Part shown: piece by piece, positions 16,618 to 25,589 of the stretch
Layout of the letters: each line of letters opens with the position of its first letter
Position numbering within the stretch: the stretch's first letter is position 1
From: Stagnihabitans sp038231395
GTDB lineage: Bacteria; Pseudomonadota; Alphaproteobacteria; Rhodobacterales; Rhodobacteraceae
Direction of reading: 5' to 3'
NCBI GenBank assembly: GCA_038231395.1
Contig: JBBRLL010000011.1
Location: 29,543 to 93,542, forward strand
DNA: 64,000 bases
The notes under the pieces: generated by a model
What the model saw: only the letters and a program-made list of their open reading frames with translations
What the model was told of the DNA's origin: nothing
The model's database searches: none
Position numbers and translations under genes: made by a program

Positions 16618-16821
16618 ATGGCTGTCCCGCAGACTCGTACGACCTCCTCCAAGACCGGCATGCGCCAGTCGCATGACAAGCTTGTGGCCGCAAACCCGGC
16701 AGAATGCTCCAATTGTGGTGAGTTGAAGCGCCCGCACCATGTCTGCGGCGCTTGCGGTCACTATGATGCGCGCGAAGTCGTGGCCGCCGCTGCCGTGGTG
16801 GTTGACGAGGACGCGGCGTAA
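16618..16821 (+). CDS. rpmF: 50S ribosomal protein L32
   Basis: 67 aa. The family opening MAVPQ.....S...MRRSH (here MRQSHD) and four cysteines CSNC and CGAC (residues 30, 33, 43 and 46) identify a zinc-ribbon (C+) L32. The C-terminal stretch is rich in Ala and Val and acidic. The plsX gene begins 22 bp downstream, the standard rpmF-plsX-fabH order that couples ribosome and fatty acid synthesis. Confidence 0.96.
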   Translation: MAVPQTRTTSSKTGMRQSHDKLVAANPAECSNCGELKRPHHVCGACGHYDAREVVAAAAVVVDEDAA

Positions 16822-16843
16822 GCCGTTCCGCGCAGTCAATCCC

Positions 16844-17986
16844 ATGACCCAAGCGAGCCCAGGCGATACGGCCTTTGGCGCGCAAGCCACGGAAAAATCT
16901 CGTATTGTGCTTTCGGTTGACGCCATGGGCGGTGATCGTGGTCCGGCGGCTGTTGTCGCCGGCCTTGTCATGTCAGCGCCCGAGATGCCGGATGCCGATT
17001 TCATCCTGCACGGCGACGAGGTGGAACTGGGCAAGCTGCTGGCCCGCCATCCAGACCTGACTGCCCGGGTGAAAATCCGTCATGCGGCGCGCGTGGTCAC
17101 CATGCAGGACAAGCCGTCTCAGGTGATGCGGCACGGTGAGGGCACCTCGATGTGGAGCACCATCAACGCGGTCCGCTCGGGTGAGGCGCAGGTGGCGGTC
17201 AGCTGCGGCAACACCGGTGCCTTGATGGCCGTCGCAATGATCCGGCTGCGCAAACTGCCAGGCGTCAACCGACCCGCCATTGCCGTTCTGTGGCCCAGCC
17301 GCAATCCCGGTGGCTTCAACCTGATGCTGGACGCCGGGGCCGACATCAAGGCCGACGCCGAAGACCTTGCGCAATATGCCATGATGGGGGCCTCTTATGC
17401 CCGCAATGGCATGGGGTTGACCCGGCCTCGGGTGGGCCTGTTGAACGTCGGCACCGAGGAGCACAAGGGCAGTGCAGAGCTGAAATCGGCCAGCGACATG
17501 ATAGCCACCGCCGCAACGCGGGGCGATTATGAGTATATAGGCTATGTCGAGGGGGTTGATCTGCCTTCTGCCCGGGTTGATGTGATCGTCACCGACGGCT
17601 TTAACGGCAATGTGGCCTTGAAGACCGCCGAAGGCACCGCCCGCCTGATCGCCGATTTCCTGCGCGAGGCGTTCAACGCCACCGTCCTGTCGAAATTCGC
17701 AGCCCTGCTGGCAACGAACGCGCTGAACCGTCTGCGCAAGCGGATGGACCCGCGCCGGTCCAACGGCGGGGTTTTCCTTGGCCTGAACGGCATCGTGGTG
17801 AAATCCCACGGCGGATCGGATGCTACCGGGGTCGCAGCCGCTTTGGACATGGCCTGCAAACTGGCGCGTTCCGGCTTTCGCGAAAGACTGGCCGCGCGGG
17901 TTGCATCCACATTGTCATCGGGGCAGAGTGCCGCCGGGGGGGCCGCGATCTTGCCCTGGGATGCGGGAGCGGGGCAACCGGAATGA
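16844..17986 (+). CDS. plsX: Phosphate acyltransferase PlsX
   Basis: 380 aa from the ATG at 16844; a longer frame begins inside rpmF and is rejected. The opening VLSVDAMGGDRGP (about 22-34) is the PlsX hallmark, followed by GTSMW (about 105), SCGNTGALM and NVGTEEHKG. PlsX makes acyl-phosphate from acyl-ACP for phospholipid synthesis and is a peripheral membrane enzyme. The first 20 residues are not conserved. Its stop overlaps the fabH start (ATGA), indicating coupled translation. Confidence 0.96.
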   Translation: MTQASPGDTAFGAQATEKSRIVLSVDAMGGDRGPAAVVAGLVMSAPEMPDADFILHGDEVELGKLLARHPDLTARVKIRHAARVVTMQDKPSQVMRHGEGTSMWSTINAVRSGEAQVAVSCGNTGALMAVAMIRLRKLPGVNRPAIAVLWPSRNPGGFNLMLDAGADIKADAEDLAQYAMMGASYARNGMGLTRPRVGLLNVGTEEHKGSAELKSASDMIATAATRGDYEYIGYVEGVDLPSARVDVIVTDGFNGNVALKTAEGTARLIADFLREAFNATVLSKFAALLATNALNRLRKRMDPRRSNGGVFLGLNGIVVKSHGGSDATGVAAALDMACKLARSGFRERLAARVASTLSSGQSAAGGAAILPWDAGAGQPE

Positions 17987-18954
17987 CATTGCGCGCCGTG
18001 GTCAGGGGCGTCGGGCACTATCTGCCCGAACGCGTGGTTCCGAACGCCGAATTGGCGACTTTGGTCGACACCAGCGACGAATGGATCAAAAGCCGGTCGG
18101 GGATCGAACGTCGCCATTTCGCGGCAGAGGGTCAGACCACCTCTGACCTTGCCACCAGGGCGGCTGAGGCGGCTTTGACCAACGCAGGTCTGCTGGCGGA
18201 TGATATTGACGCCGTCGTGCTGGCAACCTCTACCGCTGACCTGACCTTTCCCTCGGCTGCGACCATGGTGCAGGGCAATCTGGGCATGACCCATGGTTTC
18301 GCTTTTGATCTGCAAGCCGTCTGCGCCGGTTTTGTTTTTGCGCTTTCAATGGCAAACGGGATGATCCTGTCGGGCCAGGCCAAGCGCGTGCTGGTGATCG
18401 GGGCCGAGACATTCTCGAAGCTGATGGACTGGAGCGACCGCTCCACCTGCGTGTTGTTCGGCGATGGCGCAGGCGCTTTGGTGCTTGAAGCGCAAGAGCT
18501 TGCCGGCACCTCTGACGACCGTGGCATCCTTGCGACCGACCTGCATTCCGACGGGCGCTACAAGGATTTGCTTTATGTGGATGGTGGGGTGTCCACCGGG
18601 TTGACCGGCAAATTGCGCATGCAAGGCAAGGAAGTTTTCCGCCACGCCATCGAGAAACTTGCCGCAACCGCCCATGCCGCCTTGGAAAAAGCCGGACTTT
18701 CGGGCGACGATGTCGACTGGATCGTGCCGCACCAAGCCAATATCCGCATCATCGAAGGCACTGCCAAACGCATGCAATTGCCGATGGACCGGGTGGTGGT
18801 GACCGTGCAGGACCACGGCAACACCTCCGCCGCCTCGATCCCGCTGGCTTTGTCGGTCGGCGTTCAGCGCGGCCAGATCAAGCCGGGTGATCTGATCGTG
18901 ACCGAGGCGATTGGCGGCGGCCTCGCCTGGGGTGCGGTGGTTCTGCGCTGGTAG
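17983..18954 (+). CDS. fabH: 3-oxoacyl-ACP synthase III FabH
   Basis: 323 aa. The catalytic triad is visible as Cys114 (LQAVCAGF), His250 (IVPHQANIRI) and Asn280 (DHGNTSAAS). The N-terminal thiolase fold carries DTSDEWI..R.GI.RR (29-44), the CoA-binding arm of FabH. It condenses acetyl-CoA with malonyl-ACP to start fatty acid elongation. It overlaps plsX by four bases. A gap of 276 bp follows before ihfA; I see no gene in it. Confidence 0.97.
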   Translation: MTLRAVVRGVGHYLPERVVPNAELATLVDTSDEWIKSRSGIERRHFAAEGQTTSDLATRAAEAALTNAGLLADDIDAVVLATSTADLTFPSAATMVQGNLGMTHGFAFDLQAVCAGFVFALSMANGMILSGQAKRVLVIGAETFSKLMDWSDRSTCVLFGDGAGALVLEAQELAGTSDDRGILATDLHSDGRYKDLLYVDGGVSTGLTGKLRMQGKEVFRHAIEKLAATAHAALEKAGLSGDDVDWIVPHQANIRIIEGTAKRMQLPMDRVVVTVQDHGNTSAASIPLALSVGVQRGQIKPGDLIVTEAIGGGLAWGAVVLRW

Positions 18955-19230
18955 GACAGTCGCCGGGTTGCCGGTGGGTTTCACGGACTGCCAGTTTTCG
19001 ACGGGGCGGGCGATCTTTGCGAACATCTTCCGCTCAAGATTTCCGACCGCCGTTCACCCCTTGAGGTATTTGCGTCAAGATGGATGGGAAAGACGGCGTG
19101 AAATGGCAAGATGGCAGTCCGGCGCCTATCATCAGATTCCAAGCTATCTAAAGAACGCGCCACAAGCCATTGTTATTGACTCGCAATTTGATCCGCCGCA
19201 TCTTTCGCTTAAAGCATCCGGGGGGACACT

Positions 19231-19530
19231 ATGGCCGAAAAGACGTTGACACGCATGGACCTGAGCGAATCGGTGTTCCGCGAAGTGGGTCTGTCACGCA
19301 ACGAATCCGCGCAACTGGTGGAAGCCGTGTTGCAGCATGTCTCGGATGCGCTGGCTGCGGGTGAGACCGTGAAAATCTCCTCTTTTGGCACATTTTCGTT
19401 GCGCGCCAAGACTGCACGGGTCGGACGCAACCCTAAAACCGGCGACGAGGTGCCAATCTCGCCGCGCCGGGTGCTGACGTTCCGGCCCTCGCATCTGATG
19501 AAGGATCGCGTGGCGGGTGCAGGCAAGTAA
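19231..19530 (+). CDS. ihfA: Integration host factor subunit alpha
   Basis: 99 aa, the usual length. LTRMDLSESVFREVGLSR (6-23) and the beta-arm segment GRNPKTGDEVPISPRRVLTFRPS (about 65-87) identify IHF-alpha rather than HU: the R-x-P arm tip and the KISSFGTFSLRAK strand are as in IhfA. It bends DNA as a heterodimer with IhfB. A GGGGGGA ribosome site is 4-10 bases upstream. The merR-type gene follows after 12 bp, the normal order in this group. Confidence 0.95.
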   Translation: MAEKTLTRMDLSESVFREVGLSRNESAQLVEAVLQHVSDALAAGETVKISSFGTFSLRAKTARVGRNPKTGDEVPISPRRVLTFRPSHLMKDRVAGAGK

Positions 19531-19542
19531 GGGCATCCCGGG

Positions 19543-20856
19543 ATGGACAAAGCGCCAGACGCCTTTCGCACCATCTCGGAAGTGGCCGAACTTTTGGAAA
19601 CCCCGGCCCATGTGCTGCGGTTCTGGGAAAGCCGGTTTCCGCAGATCAAGCCGGTGAAGCGGGCGGGCGGGCGGCGCTATTATCGGCCAGCCGACGTGGC
19701 GCTGTTGTCCGGCATCCGTCAACTGCTGCACTCTGAAGGGATGACAATCCGCGGCGTGCAAAAGGTGTTGCGAGAGCAGGGCGTCCGGCATGTGGCGTCA
19801 CTGGGCGGCGCTGACCTGATCGACCTTGACCTTGAAGCCGATGAGGTTTTCGGCGACGCGGATACCGCAACCGAGACGCCGCAAGACATGGGTCAGGTTT
19901 TGTCGATTGAGGGCGTGGCCCGCCGCAGCCCGTCTGACCCCACAGGCGCCATGCCGTCAGAGGTGCAGGCGCTTTTCCCAAAGGCTGTGCAGTCGCCGCC
20001 AAAATTGCCAGATGTGGCACCTCCGGTGCATCCTTTGGTGGTGCCGCGCGAAGGGATTGGCGGGTTTTTGGCCTTCTCCGACACCCCCAAACCCAAACCA
20101 CGACCACCTGCCGAGGTGATGCCGCCGGCTCAGGCAACTTTGCCCTTCGATGTCGAAGTGCCTGAGGCCCTGCATGAGTTTGTCGAAGACGACGCTGACC
20201 AGATGGCAGGTGCTACGGTCACTCCGCACGCCTTTGCACCGCTGGAGGACCGGATTGCCGGGCTGATCGCGGATGAGGCTGGCGTGGCGGATGCGGTCAG
20301 CGAGGCGAAGCTGTTGGCGCAGGAAGAACAGCCTGACAGCGACGTGCCACCCGATACGGACCACGCCTATTTCTATGACATGCAAGACACCCGCGACGTG
20401 CGGCCTGAGGGTGACGTGCTGCCGGAAACGGAAGAGCCATACTTTTCCGACCTTCACGACGACCGCGCTATACCGCCCCAGACTGACGCACTGCCCCTCA
20501 GCGACGCACTGCCTCAGACTGACGAGCCATACTTTTCCGACCTGCAAGACGATACGGCTATCCAGCCCGAAAGTGACGAGCCGCCAGAGCCCGACGAAAC
20601 CGCAGCACTTTACGCGTTGGACGGGATCGACGCTCTGTCTGATCCGCACCCATTGCCGGGCGACGCGGTCGAGGGCCACTTGCCAACCACCGACACCGAA
20701 GCCCCACCAACGCTGGAGCTTGCGGGCCTTGCCACGCGCCTGCGCGCCCTGGCTGCCCACTCCGAACCGTTGGACCGCCCCGAACTGGCCGAACTCCACT
20801 CCCGTCTTGGCCTGCTACACGCCCAGATGGCCGAGGCGGTCCGGCTGCGGCGCTGA
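19543..20856 (+). CDS. MerR-family transcriptional regulator with a long acidic, repeat-bearing C-terminus
   Basis: 437 aa, of which only the first 85 form the MerR winged helix: FRTISEVAELLETPAHVLRFWE (6-27) then GGRRYYRPADVALLSGI (44-60). No effector-binding domain follows. Residues 90-400 are acidic and proline-rich and contain two near-copies of a 30-residue block built on EEPYFSDLHDD and DEPYFSDLQDD, plus a third weaker one (DHAYFYDMQD). At DNA level GAGCCATACTTTTCCGACCT occurs at 20434 and again at 20524. A final helical segment (410-437) returns to normal composition. The ihfA-merR pair is conserved in Rhodobacterales. Target genes are unknown. Confidence 0.88.
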   Translation: MDKAPDAFRTISEVAELLETPAHVLRFWESRFPQIKPVKRAGGRRYYRPADVALLSGIRQLLHSEGMTIRGVQKVLREQGVRHVASLGGADLIDLDLEADEVFGDADTATETPQDMGQVLSIEGVARRSPSDPTGAMPSEVQALFPKAVQSPPKLPDVAPPVHPLVVPREGIGGFLAFSDTPKPKPRPPAEVMPPAQATLPFDVEVPEALHEFVEDDADQMAGATVTPHAFAPLEDRIAGLIADEAGVADAVSEAKLLAQEEQPDSDVPPDTDHAYFYDMQDTRDVRPEGDVLPETEEPYFSDLHDDRAIPPQTDALPLSDALPQTDEPYFSDLQDDTAIQPESDEPPEPDETAALYALDGIDALSDPHPLPGDAVEGHLPTTDTEAPPTLELAGLATRLRALAAHSEPLDRPELAELHSRLGLLHAQMAEAVRLRR

Positions 20857-20891
20857 ACCTTCACCCCCCAAAACCAAATGAATTTTCCCGC

Positions 20892-20919
20892 TTGCTCCGG
20901 CCCGGAATATTGCTATGAA
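20892..20919 (+). promoter_or_regulatory. Candidate promoter of tRNA-Pro
   Basis: TTGCTC (20892-20897), a 16-bp spacer and TATGAA (20914-20919) lie 13 bp before the mature tRNA 5' end. Confidence 0.4.
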
Positions 20920-20932
20920 GCCCTACGATCGT

Positions 20933-21010
20933 CGGGTCGTAGCGCAGCCTGGTTAGCGCGTCCGTCTGGGGGGCGGGAGGTCGAGAGTTCGAATCTCTCC
21001 GGCCCGACCA
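20933..21010 (+). tRNA. tRNA-Pro (anticodon GGG)
   Basis: A full cloverleaf can be drawn: acceptor stem CGGGTCG with CGGCCCG, D stem GCGC/GCGC with a 10-base loop, anticodon stem closing the loop CTGGGGG (anticodon GGG), T arm GAGAG-TTCGAAT-CTCTC, and an encoded CCA end. The C1:G72 pair is typical of bacterial tRNA-Pro. The gene reads CCC and CCU proline codons. It lies between the merR gene and dcd, followed by a strong terminator. Confidence 0.97.
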
Positions 21011-21014
21011 TTAC

Positions 21015-21057
21015 AAAAACCGCGCGCAGGGCATCTGACCTTGCGGGCGGTTTTTTC
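21015..21057 (+). terminator. Intrinsic terminator after tRNA-Pro
   Basis: AAAAACCGC pairs with GCGGTTTTT and an inner GCGCAGG/CCTTGCG stem extends the hairpin, followed by a T-run (TTTTTTCTTT). Confidence 0.85.
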
Positions 21058-21110
21058 TTTGATAACCTAAGCTTAGCCGGAATACTTCTCATGCCCGGAA
21101 AGGGTTCAGT

Positions 21111-22214
21111 ATGAGCCTACCTGACAGTTTGGCCACCCGTGAGCCCGGTGTTCTGCCCGCGCAGGCCCTGCGCCAGTTGATTGCCACTGGTGCAATCCGG
21201 GCCAATCCCGCCGTCGATCCAGCCCAGATCCAGCCCGCCAGCCTTGATCTGCGCCTGGGCACCAAAGCCTTCCGGGTGCGCGCCTCTTTCCTCGCCGGGG
21301 CTGGGCGCAAAGTGGCTACGCGGCTGGAGGAATTCACCATGCACGAGGTGGATCTGACCCATGGCGCGGTGCTCGAAAAGGGCTGCGTCTATGTGATCCC
21401 GCTGATGGAAAGCCTTGCGCTGCCTGTGGGCCTGTCTGCCGTGGCCAATGCCAAATCCTCCACCGGCAGGCTGGATCTGCTGACCCGCACGATCACCGAC
21501 GGCGGCGTGGAGTTTGATCGGGTTCCAGAAGGCTACGACGGGCCCTTGTATGCCGAGGTTTGCCCTCGCAGCTTTTCCGTCCTTGTCCGCCCCGGCCAGC
21601 GCCTGAACCAAATCCGCTTTCGCCACGGTCACGCCACCCTGACCGACGCCGATCTGCGCGACCTGCATGATGTGGAGCCGCTGGTGTCGGGCGCCCCCTT
21701 CATCTCCGAAGGTCTGGGCTTTTCGGTTGACCTGCGCCCTGCCACGGGCGACCTGTTGGGCTACCGTGCCAAACCGCATACCGGCGTCATCGACCTTGAC
21801 CGCATCGGCCACTATCCGGCGAGGGAATTCTGGGAGGAGGTCCGCGCCACCAATGGCCAGATCATCCTTGACCCCGGTGCCTTCTATATCCTTGTCAGCC
21901 GTGATGCGGTGACGATCCCCCCCGACTATGCCGCCGAGATGGCGCCCTACCTTGCCATGGTCGGCGAATTCCGCGTGCACTACGCGGGCTTCTTCGACCC
22001 CGGTTTTGGCTATGCCAAGGCCGGTGGCGCAGGCTCACGCGGGGTGCTTGAGGTGCGCTGCCACGAGGCGCCTTTCGTCTTGGAACATGGGCAGGTGGTC
22101 GGCCGGCTGGTCTATGAAAGGATGAGCGCGCGTCCCGATATGCTGTACGGCGCCGGGATCAAGTCGAACTATCAGGGTCAGGGCCTGAAACTCGCCAAGC
22201 AATTCCGGGTGTGA
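21111..22214 (+). CDS. dcd: 2'-deoxycytidine 5'-triphosphate deaminase, double-length alphaproteobacterial form
   Basis: 367 aa, about twice the length of enteric Dcd (193). The pattern is that of the PF06559 family, two dUTPase-like jelly-roll halves in one chain: half one carries QPASLDLRLG (about 43-52) and AKSSTGRLDLLTRTITDGG (about 121-139); half two carries IDLDRIGHYPAREFWE and GSRGVLEVRCHEAPFVLEHGQ (about 305-325). It deaminates dCTP to dUTP for dTTP synthesis. The start follows GGAAAGGG by 8 bases. It is transcribed after the tRNA-Pro terminator, so it has its own promoter, not identified. Confidence 0.9.
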   Translation: MSLPDSLATREPGVLPAQALRQLIATGAIRANPAVDPAQIQPASLDLRLGTKAFRVRASFLAGAGRKVATRLEEFTMHEVDLTHGAVLEKGCVYVIPLMESLALPVGLSAVANAKSSTGRLDLLTRTITDGGVEFDRVPEGYDGPLYAEVCPRSFSVLVRPGQRLNQIRFRHGHATLTDADLRDLHDVEPLVSGAPFISEGLGFSVDLRPATGDLLGYRAKPHTGVIDLDRIGHYPAREFWEEVRATNGQIILDPGAFYILVSRDAVTIPPDYAAEMAPYLAMVGEFRVHYAGFFDPGFGYAKAGGAGSRGVLEVRCHEAPFVLEHGQVVGRLVYERMSARPDMLYGAGIKSNYQGQGLKLAKQFRV

Positions 22215-22268
22215 CGCGCCAAGCGGGTCGTACCTTTCGCTATCATTTCCGACGTTTGGTCGGGTCTG

Positions 22269-23525
22269 CTACTGAATGGCCGGTGCCTCGACCGCCTCAG
22301 GCTCCGGTCCCTGCCCCACGGCCAAAGCTTCCGCCCGCAGGATCCGGGCGATTTGGGCGGCGTCATCTCGCGTGAAGGTCAGCGGGAGGCGCAGGTCGAT
22401 CAGGCTGGCGAGGATTCGGTCGGTTTGCGGCAGGGTTTGTTTGGCCGCGTACTGCCAATGGTCATAGCGCGAGGTGAAGGCCACGGGCTCCGGCGCGCCG
22501 AACCATTTCACCTCGACCCCGCGCGCCACAACCCGTTGCAGGTATAAAGCGATGCGGGCAGCACTCCACTCGGGCAGACGGAACTGGAAGGATGAGCCGA
22601 CAAAGGTTTCCTCTTCGGGCCGTATCACCAGCGCCAGACCCGGCGTGGCCTGAAGGCCCGCCTCAAGTGTCCGGTACAAAACCGTCCAGCGTGCCACCCT
22701 GTCGCCAAGCATCCGCAACTGCGGACGCAGGATGGCCGCGCGCAAATTGTCCATCCTGCCAGAGACGTTGGGCGTGACCATCCGCACCGCCTCGAACGCT
22801 TTGATCGGGGGCGCGGCCTTGTGCTTGGCATAAAGCATGTAACTGCCGGACAGCAGGATCGCCCGCGCCATGATCGCGTCGTCGTCCGAGATCAGAAACC
22901 CGCCCTCACCGGCGTTGATATGCTTGTAGGTCTGCATCGAATAGCAGGCGACCGCACCGTGACGGCCCGAAACCACGCCATTCCACGCGGCTCCCATCGT
23001 ATGGGCGCAATCCTCGATCACCTTGACGCCCAAGCGGTCACACAGCGCCATCAACGCCGCCATGTCGCACAGATGCCCGCGCATGTGGCTGAGCATCAAA
23101 AGCCGCGCACCGCTGGCATGGGCTTTGGCCGCAAGATCGGCGAAGTCGATCACCAGATCGTCAGTCACCTCGACAAATACCGGCGCACCTCCGGCGGCGG
23201 CGATGGCACCGGGAACCGGGGCGAGGGTGAAGGCATTGGTCAACACCGGCTCGCCATGTTGCAAACCCATCGCGCGCAAGGCGCATCCCAAGGCGTAACC
23301 ACCCGAGGCCACGGCAAGACAGTATTTCGCCCCGGTCAAAGCGGCGAACTCCTCCTCCAGCAGGGCCGTTTCGGCAACCTCACCGGAGGATGTGTTGTAG
23401 CGGTGCAGACGGCCGTGGCGCAGGACCGCAATGGCAGCCTCGATCCCTTCTTCCGGGATCGGTTCCTGCTGGGTGAAGTTGCCGGTGAAGCGTTCGGCGA
23501 CGGGTGAGGCGCTTTGGTCCATCAT
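22269..23525 (-). CDS. DegT/DnrJ/EryC1/StrS-type PLP aminotransferase
   Basis: 418 aa, fold-type I PLP enzyme. Cofactor residues are visible: SGGYALG (about 74-80), Asp172 in VIEDCAHTMGA and the Schiff-base Lys201 in YSMQTYKHINAGEGG. Sugar aminotransferases usually read S.H..K.L..GEGG here, so the QTYK version is unusual. Family members transaminate keto-sugars or nucleotide sugars. No polysaccharide or nucleotide-sugar genes are near. Its start overlaps the end of an MFS transporter gene on the same strand (ATGA), so the MFS gene is upstream in the operon and the enzyme may act on, or make, the transported molecule. Substrate unknown. Confidence 0.85.
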   Translation of the reverse strand: MMDQSASPVAERFTGNFTQQEPIPEEGIEAAIAVLRHGRLHRYNTSSGEVAETALLEEEFAALTGAKYCLAVASGGYALGCALRAMGLQHGEPVLTNAFTLAPVPGAIAAAGGAPVFVEVTDDLVIDFADLAAKAHASGARLLMLSHMRGHLCDMAALMALCDRLGVKVIEDCAHTMGAAWNGVVSGRHGAVACYSMQTYKHINAGEGGFLISDDDAIMARAILLSGSYMLYAKHKAAPPIKAFEAVRMVTPNVSGRMDNLRAAILRPQLRMLGDRVARWTVLYRTLEAGLQATPGLALVIRPEEETFVGSSFQFRLPEWSAARIALYLQRVVARGVEVKWFGAPEPVAFTSRYDHWQYAAKQTLPQTDRILASLIDLRLPLTFTRDDAAQIARILRAEALAVGQGPEPEAVEAPAIQ

Positions 23526-24772
23526 AGGGCAGTCTCCGTCAGCGCCATGTCAGGATGGCCCACCAACCACAGGTACAAGGCCAAGGTGGCAGCCATGCCA
23601 CCACCGGCCACAAAATAGGCCACGTCAACCGATTGGAACGGTGCGCCTTCGCTGATGAAATAGCCAAATATCTGAGTGTAAAAGATGGTACCGGTCAGCA
23701 TCGCCACATTCATGATCGCGGCAAGTCCGCCCTGCAACTCACCTTGCGCATTTTCCGGCACCCGCTTGGACATGAGACCGGTGAGCATCGGGTGGATAAA
23801 CCCTTCCGGCCCATGCACCAGCATCAGCACCACCACGACCGACAAGGACGGCGCAAACCCATATCCGGTGGCTGCAATGACAGAGGTGGCAAGACCGATG
23901 GTGACCGTGCGCCTTTCGCCAAACCACTGCACGAACCGCCCGGTCAGCCCGCCCTGAAACCCGGCCATCACAAGGCCGAACACGGCCAGTGACAGGCCGA
24001 TGGTGGCGGTGTCCCAGCCGAACTTGGCCTTGCCCCAGAACGCCCAGATCGCAGGGTAAAGCGAGGTGAAAAAGAAGAACATCGCCAGCACCCCACACAT
24101 CGGCAACACGCCGTGGTAATTGCGGAACACCTTGAACACGCCGAGCGGGTTGGACCGCGCCCAGTCAAAGCTGCGGCGGTTGGCGGGGGTCAGGGTCTCA
24201 GGCAGCACGAAATACCCATAGATCAGGTTCAGGAATGACACGAAAGCTGCCGCATAAAACGGCACCCTTGCACCGAACTCCCCCAGCAAGCCGCCAATCG
24301 CCGGGCCTATGATGAAGCCAAGACCAAAGGCCGCCCCCATCAAGCCGAAGGCTTTGCCCCGGCCTTCTGGCGGTGTGATGTCAGAGAGATAGGCGTTGGC
24401 AATCACCCATGATGCACCGCAAACCCCGGCAAGGATGCGGCCAAAGAACAGCCAGCCGGTGCTCGGGGCAAGGCCTTGCGCCAGAAAATCCACGCCGAGG
24501 CCAAAAATGCCCAAAAGCAACAGGGGCCTGCGGCCAAAACGGTCCGACAGGTTGCCGACCATCGGGCCAAAGATGAACTGGGCGATGGAATAGGCCGCAG
24601 CCATCCAGCCGCCGATTTTCGCGGCTTCTGACAGTCCGACCTGCGCCACCTCGCCAATCAGTTTCGGCAACACTGGAATGATGATGCCAAAGCCCACCAT
24701 GTCCAGAAACACCGTGATCATCACGAAGGTGACCGCGTGTCTTGAGGCGGGAGCTGGCGTCAGGTCAGACAT
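23522..24772 (-). CDS. MFS drug/metabolite exporter, TetA-like (TCR group)
   Basis: 416 aa with twelve predicted membrane helices. Helix 1 reads VTFVMITVFLDMVGFGIIIPVLP, as in the tetracycline-resistance group, with motif A, GNLSDRFGRRPLLL, in loop 2-3 (about 73-86) and motif C, GAAFGLGFIIGPAIGG, in helix 5. Such proteins are proton-driven exporters in the inner membrane. Resistance cannot be inferred from sequence. It overlaps the DegT aminotransferase by four bases, suggesting a joint role, and starts 55 bp from the end of gph on the same strand. Confidence 0.9.
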   Translation of the reverse strand: MSDLTPAPASRHAVTFVMITVFLDMVGFGIIIPVLPKLIGEVAQVGLSEAAKIGGWMAAAYSIAQFIFGPMVGNLSDRFGRRPLLLLGIFGLGVDFLAQGLAPSTGWLFFGRILAGVCGASWVIANAYLSDITPPEGRGKAFGLMGAAFGLGFIIGPAIGGLLGEFGARVPFYAAAFVSFLNLIYGYFVLPETLTPANRRSFDWARSNPLGVFKVFRNYHGVLPMCGVLAMFFFFTSLYPAIWAFWGKAKFGWDTATIGLSLAVFGLVMAGFQGGLTGRFVQWFGERRTVTIGLATSVIAATGYGFAPSLSVVVVLMLVHGPEGFIHPMLTGLMSKRVPENAQGELQGGLAAIMNVAMLTGTIFYTQIFGYFISEGAPFQSVDVAYFVAGGGMAATLALYLWLVGHPDMALTETAL

Positions 24773-24827
24773 GATGGCGATGATCCGGGCTGGGGTCCGG
24801 CACGGGCGACCGGAGCCTTCGGTTGTC

Positions 24828-25490
24828 TCAGGAAATCAGACTTTGGGCAAGCGCGGGAAGCTCATCATAGTGATGCAGCAGCGCGTCAGGGTTCAGGCGG
24901 TTGATCGCGTGACCCTCTGGTCCAAAACTCACCAGCACAATCGGCACACCAGCGGCGCGGGCAGTGTCATGGTCTGTCTGGGTATCGCCGATCAGCAGAG
25001 AACGGCCAATCTGGCCTTTGGCGCGGGCAACCGCCTCGCGGTAAGGCAAAGGGTCGGGCTTGCGAACCGGAAAGGTATCAGCGCCGATCAGGGCATCGAA
25101 CAAGGGCGCAATGCCAAGTCGGCGCACCAGTTCCACAGCCAGACCCTCGGGCTTGTTGGTGCAGATGGCGGTAGCGAAACCTTGGGCGCGCAGAGTTTCG
25201 ATCGCATCGGCAGCGCCGGGATACAGCTTGGTTTCGTGGTCCAGACATTCAGCATAGATGGCAAGCAGGCGCGGGTACTGCCGGGTGATGTCATCCTCGG
25301 TCCAGGGGCTGCCCAGCCGGGAAAAGCCCAGCCGCAGCATCGCCCGCCCGCCATGAAAGGCCGTCAATGCATCGGCGGGGCCCAACAGCGCACCATGGCC
25401 CAAGCCCTCAAAACACGCATTGGCCGCCGCCAGTAGATCGGTGCTGGTGTCGGCCAGCGTGCCGTCCAGATCAAACACCACTGTGCGCAT
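24828..25490 (-). CDS. gph: Phosphoglycolate phosphatase (HAD family)
   Basis: 220 aa HAD hydrolase. Motif I VFDLDGTLADT (5-15) has nucleophile Asp7 and Asp9; motif II is CTNKPEG and motif IV GDTQTDHDTARAAG. The cap lies at about 15-85. The pattern matches Gph, which removes phosphate from 2-phosphoglycolate formed by oxidative DNA end repair or Rubisco. The opening residues 'MRTVVFDLDGT' are typical. Divergent from glmU across 99 bp. Other small-phosphate substrates are possible. Confidence 0.87.
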   Translation of the reverse strand: MRTVVFDLDGTLADTSTDLLAAANACFEGLGHGALLGPADALTAFHGGRAMLRLGFSRLGSPWTEDDITRQYPRLLAIYAECLDHETKLYPGAADAIETLRAQGFATAICTNKPEGLAVELVRRLGIAPLFDALIGADTFPVRKPDPLPYREAVARAKGQIGRSLLIGDTQTDHDTARAAGVPIVLVSFGPEGHAINRLNPDALLHHYDELPALAQSLIS

Positions 25491-25589
25491 TTTACCCCCC
25501 TGACGCCTTGAAACATGCCGTGAACCCCTGCCCCCTTGCAGGCCGCTCCTTGCGAGGTAAAACGAGGCAAGACCAAAGGAAAGAGGGAT

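Noticed and set aside
23522..24772. Acquired tetracycline resistance gene
   Set aside because: Only the broad TetA-like family is supported; composition matches the neighbours and there is no mobile context.
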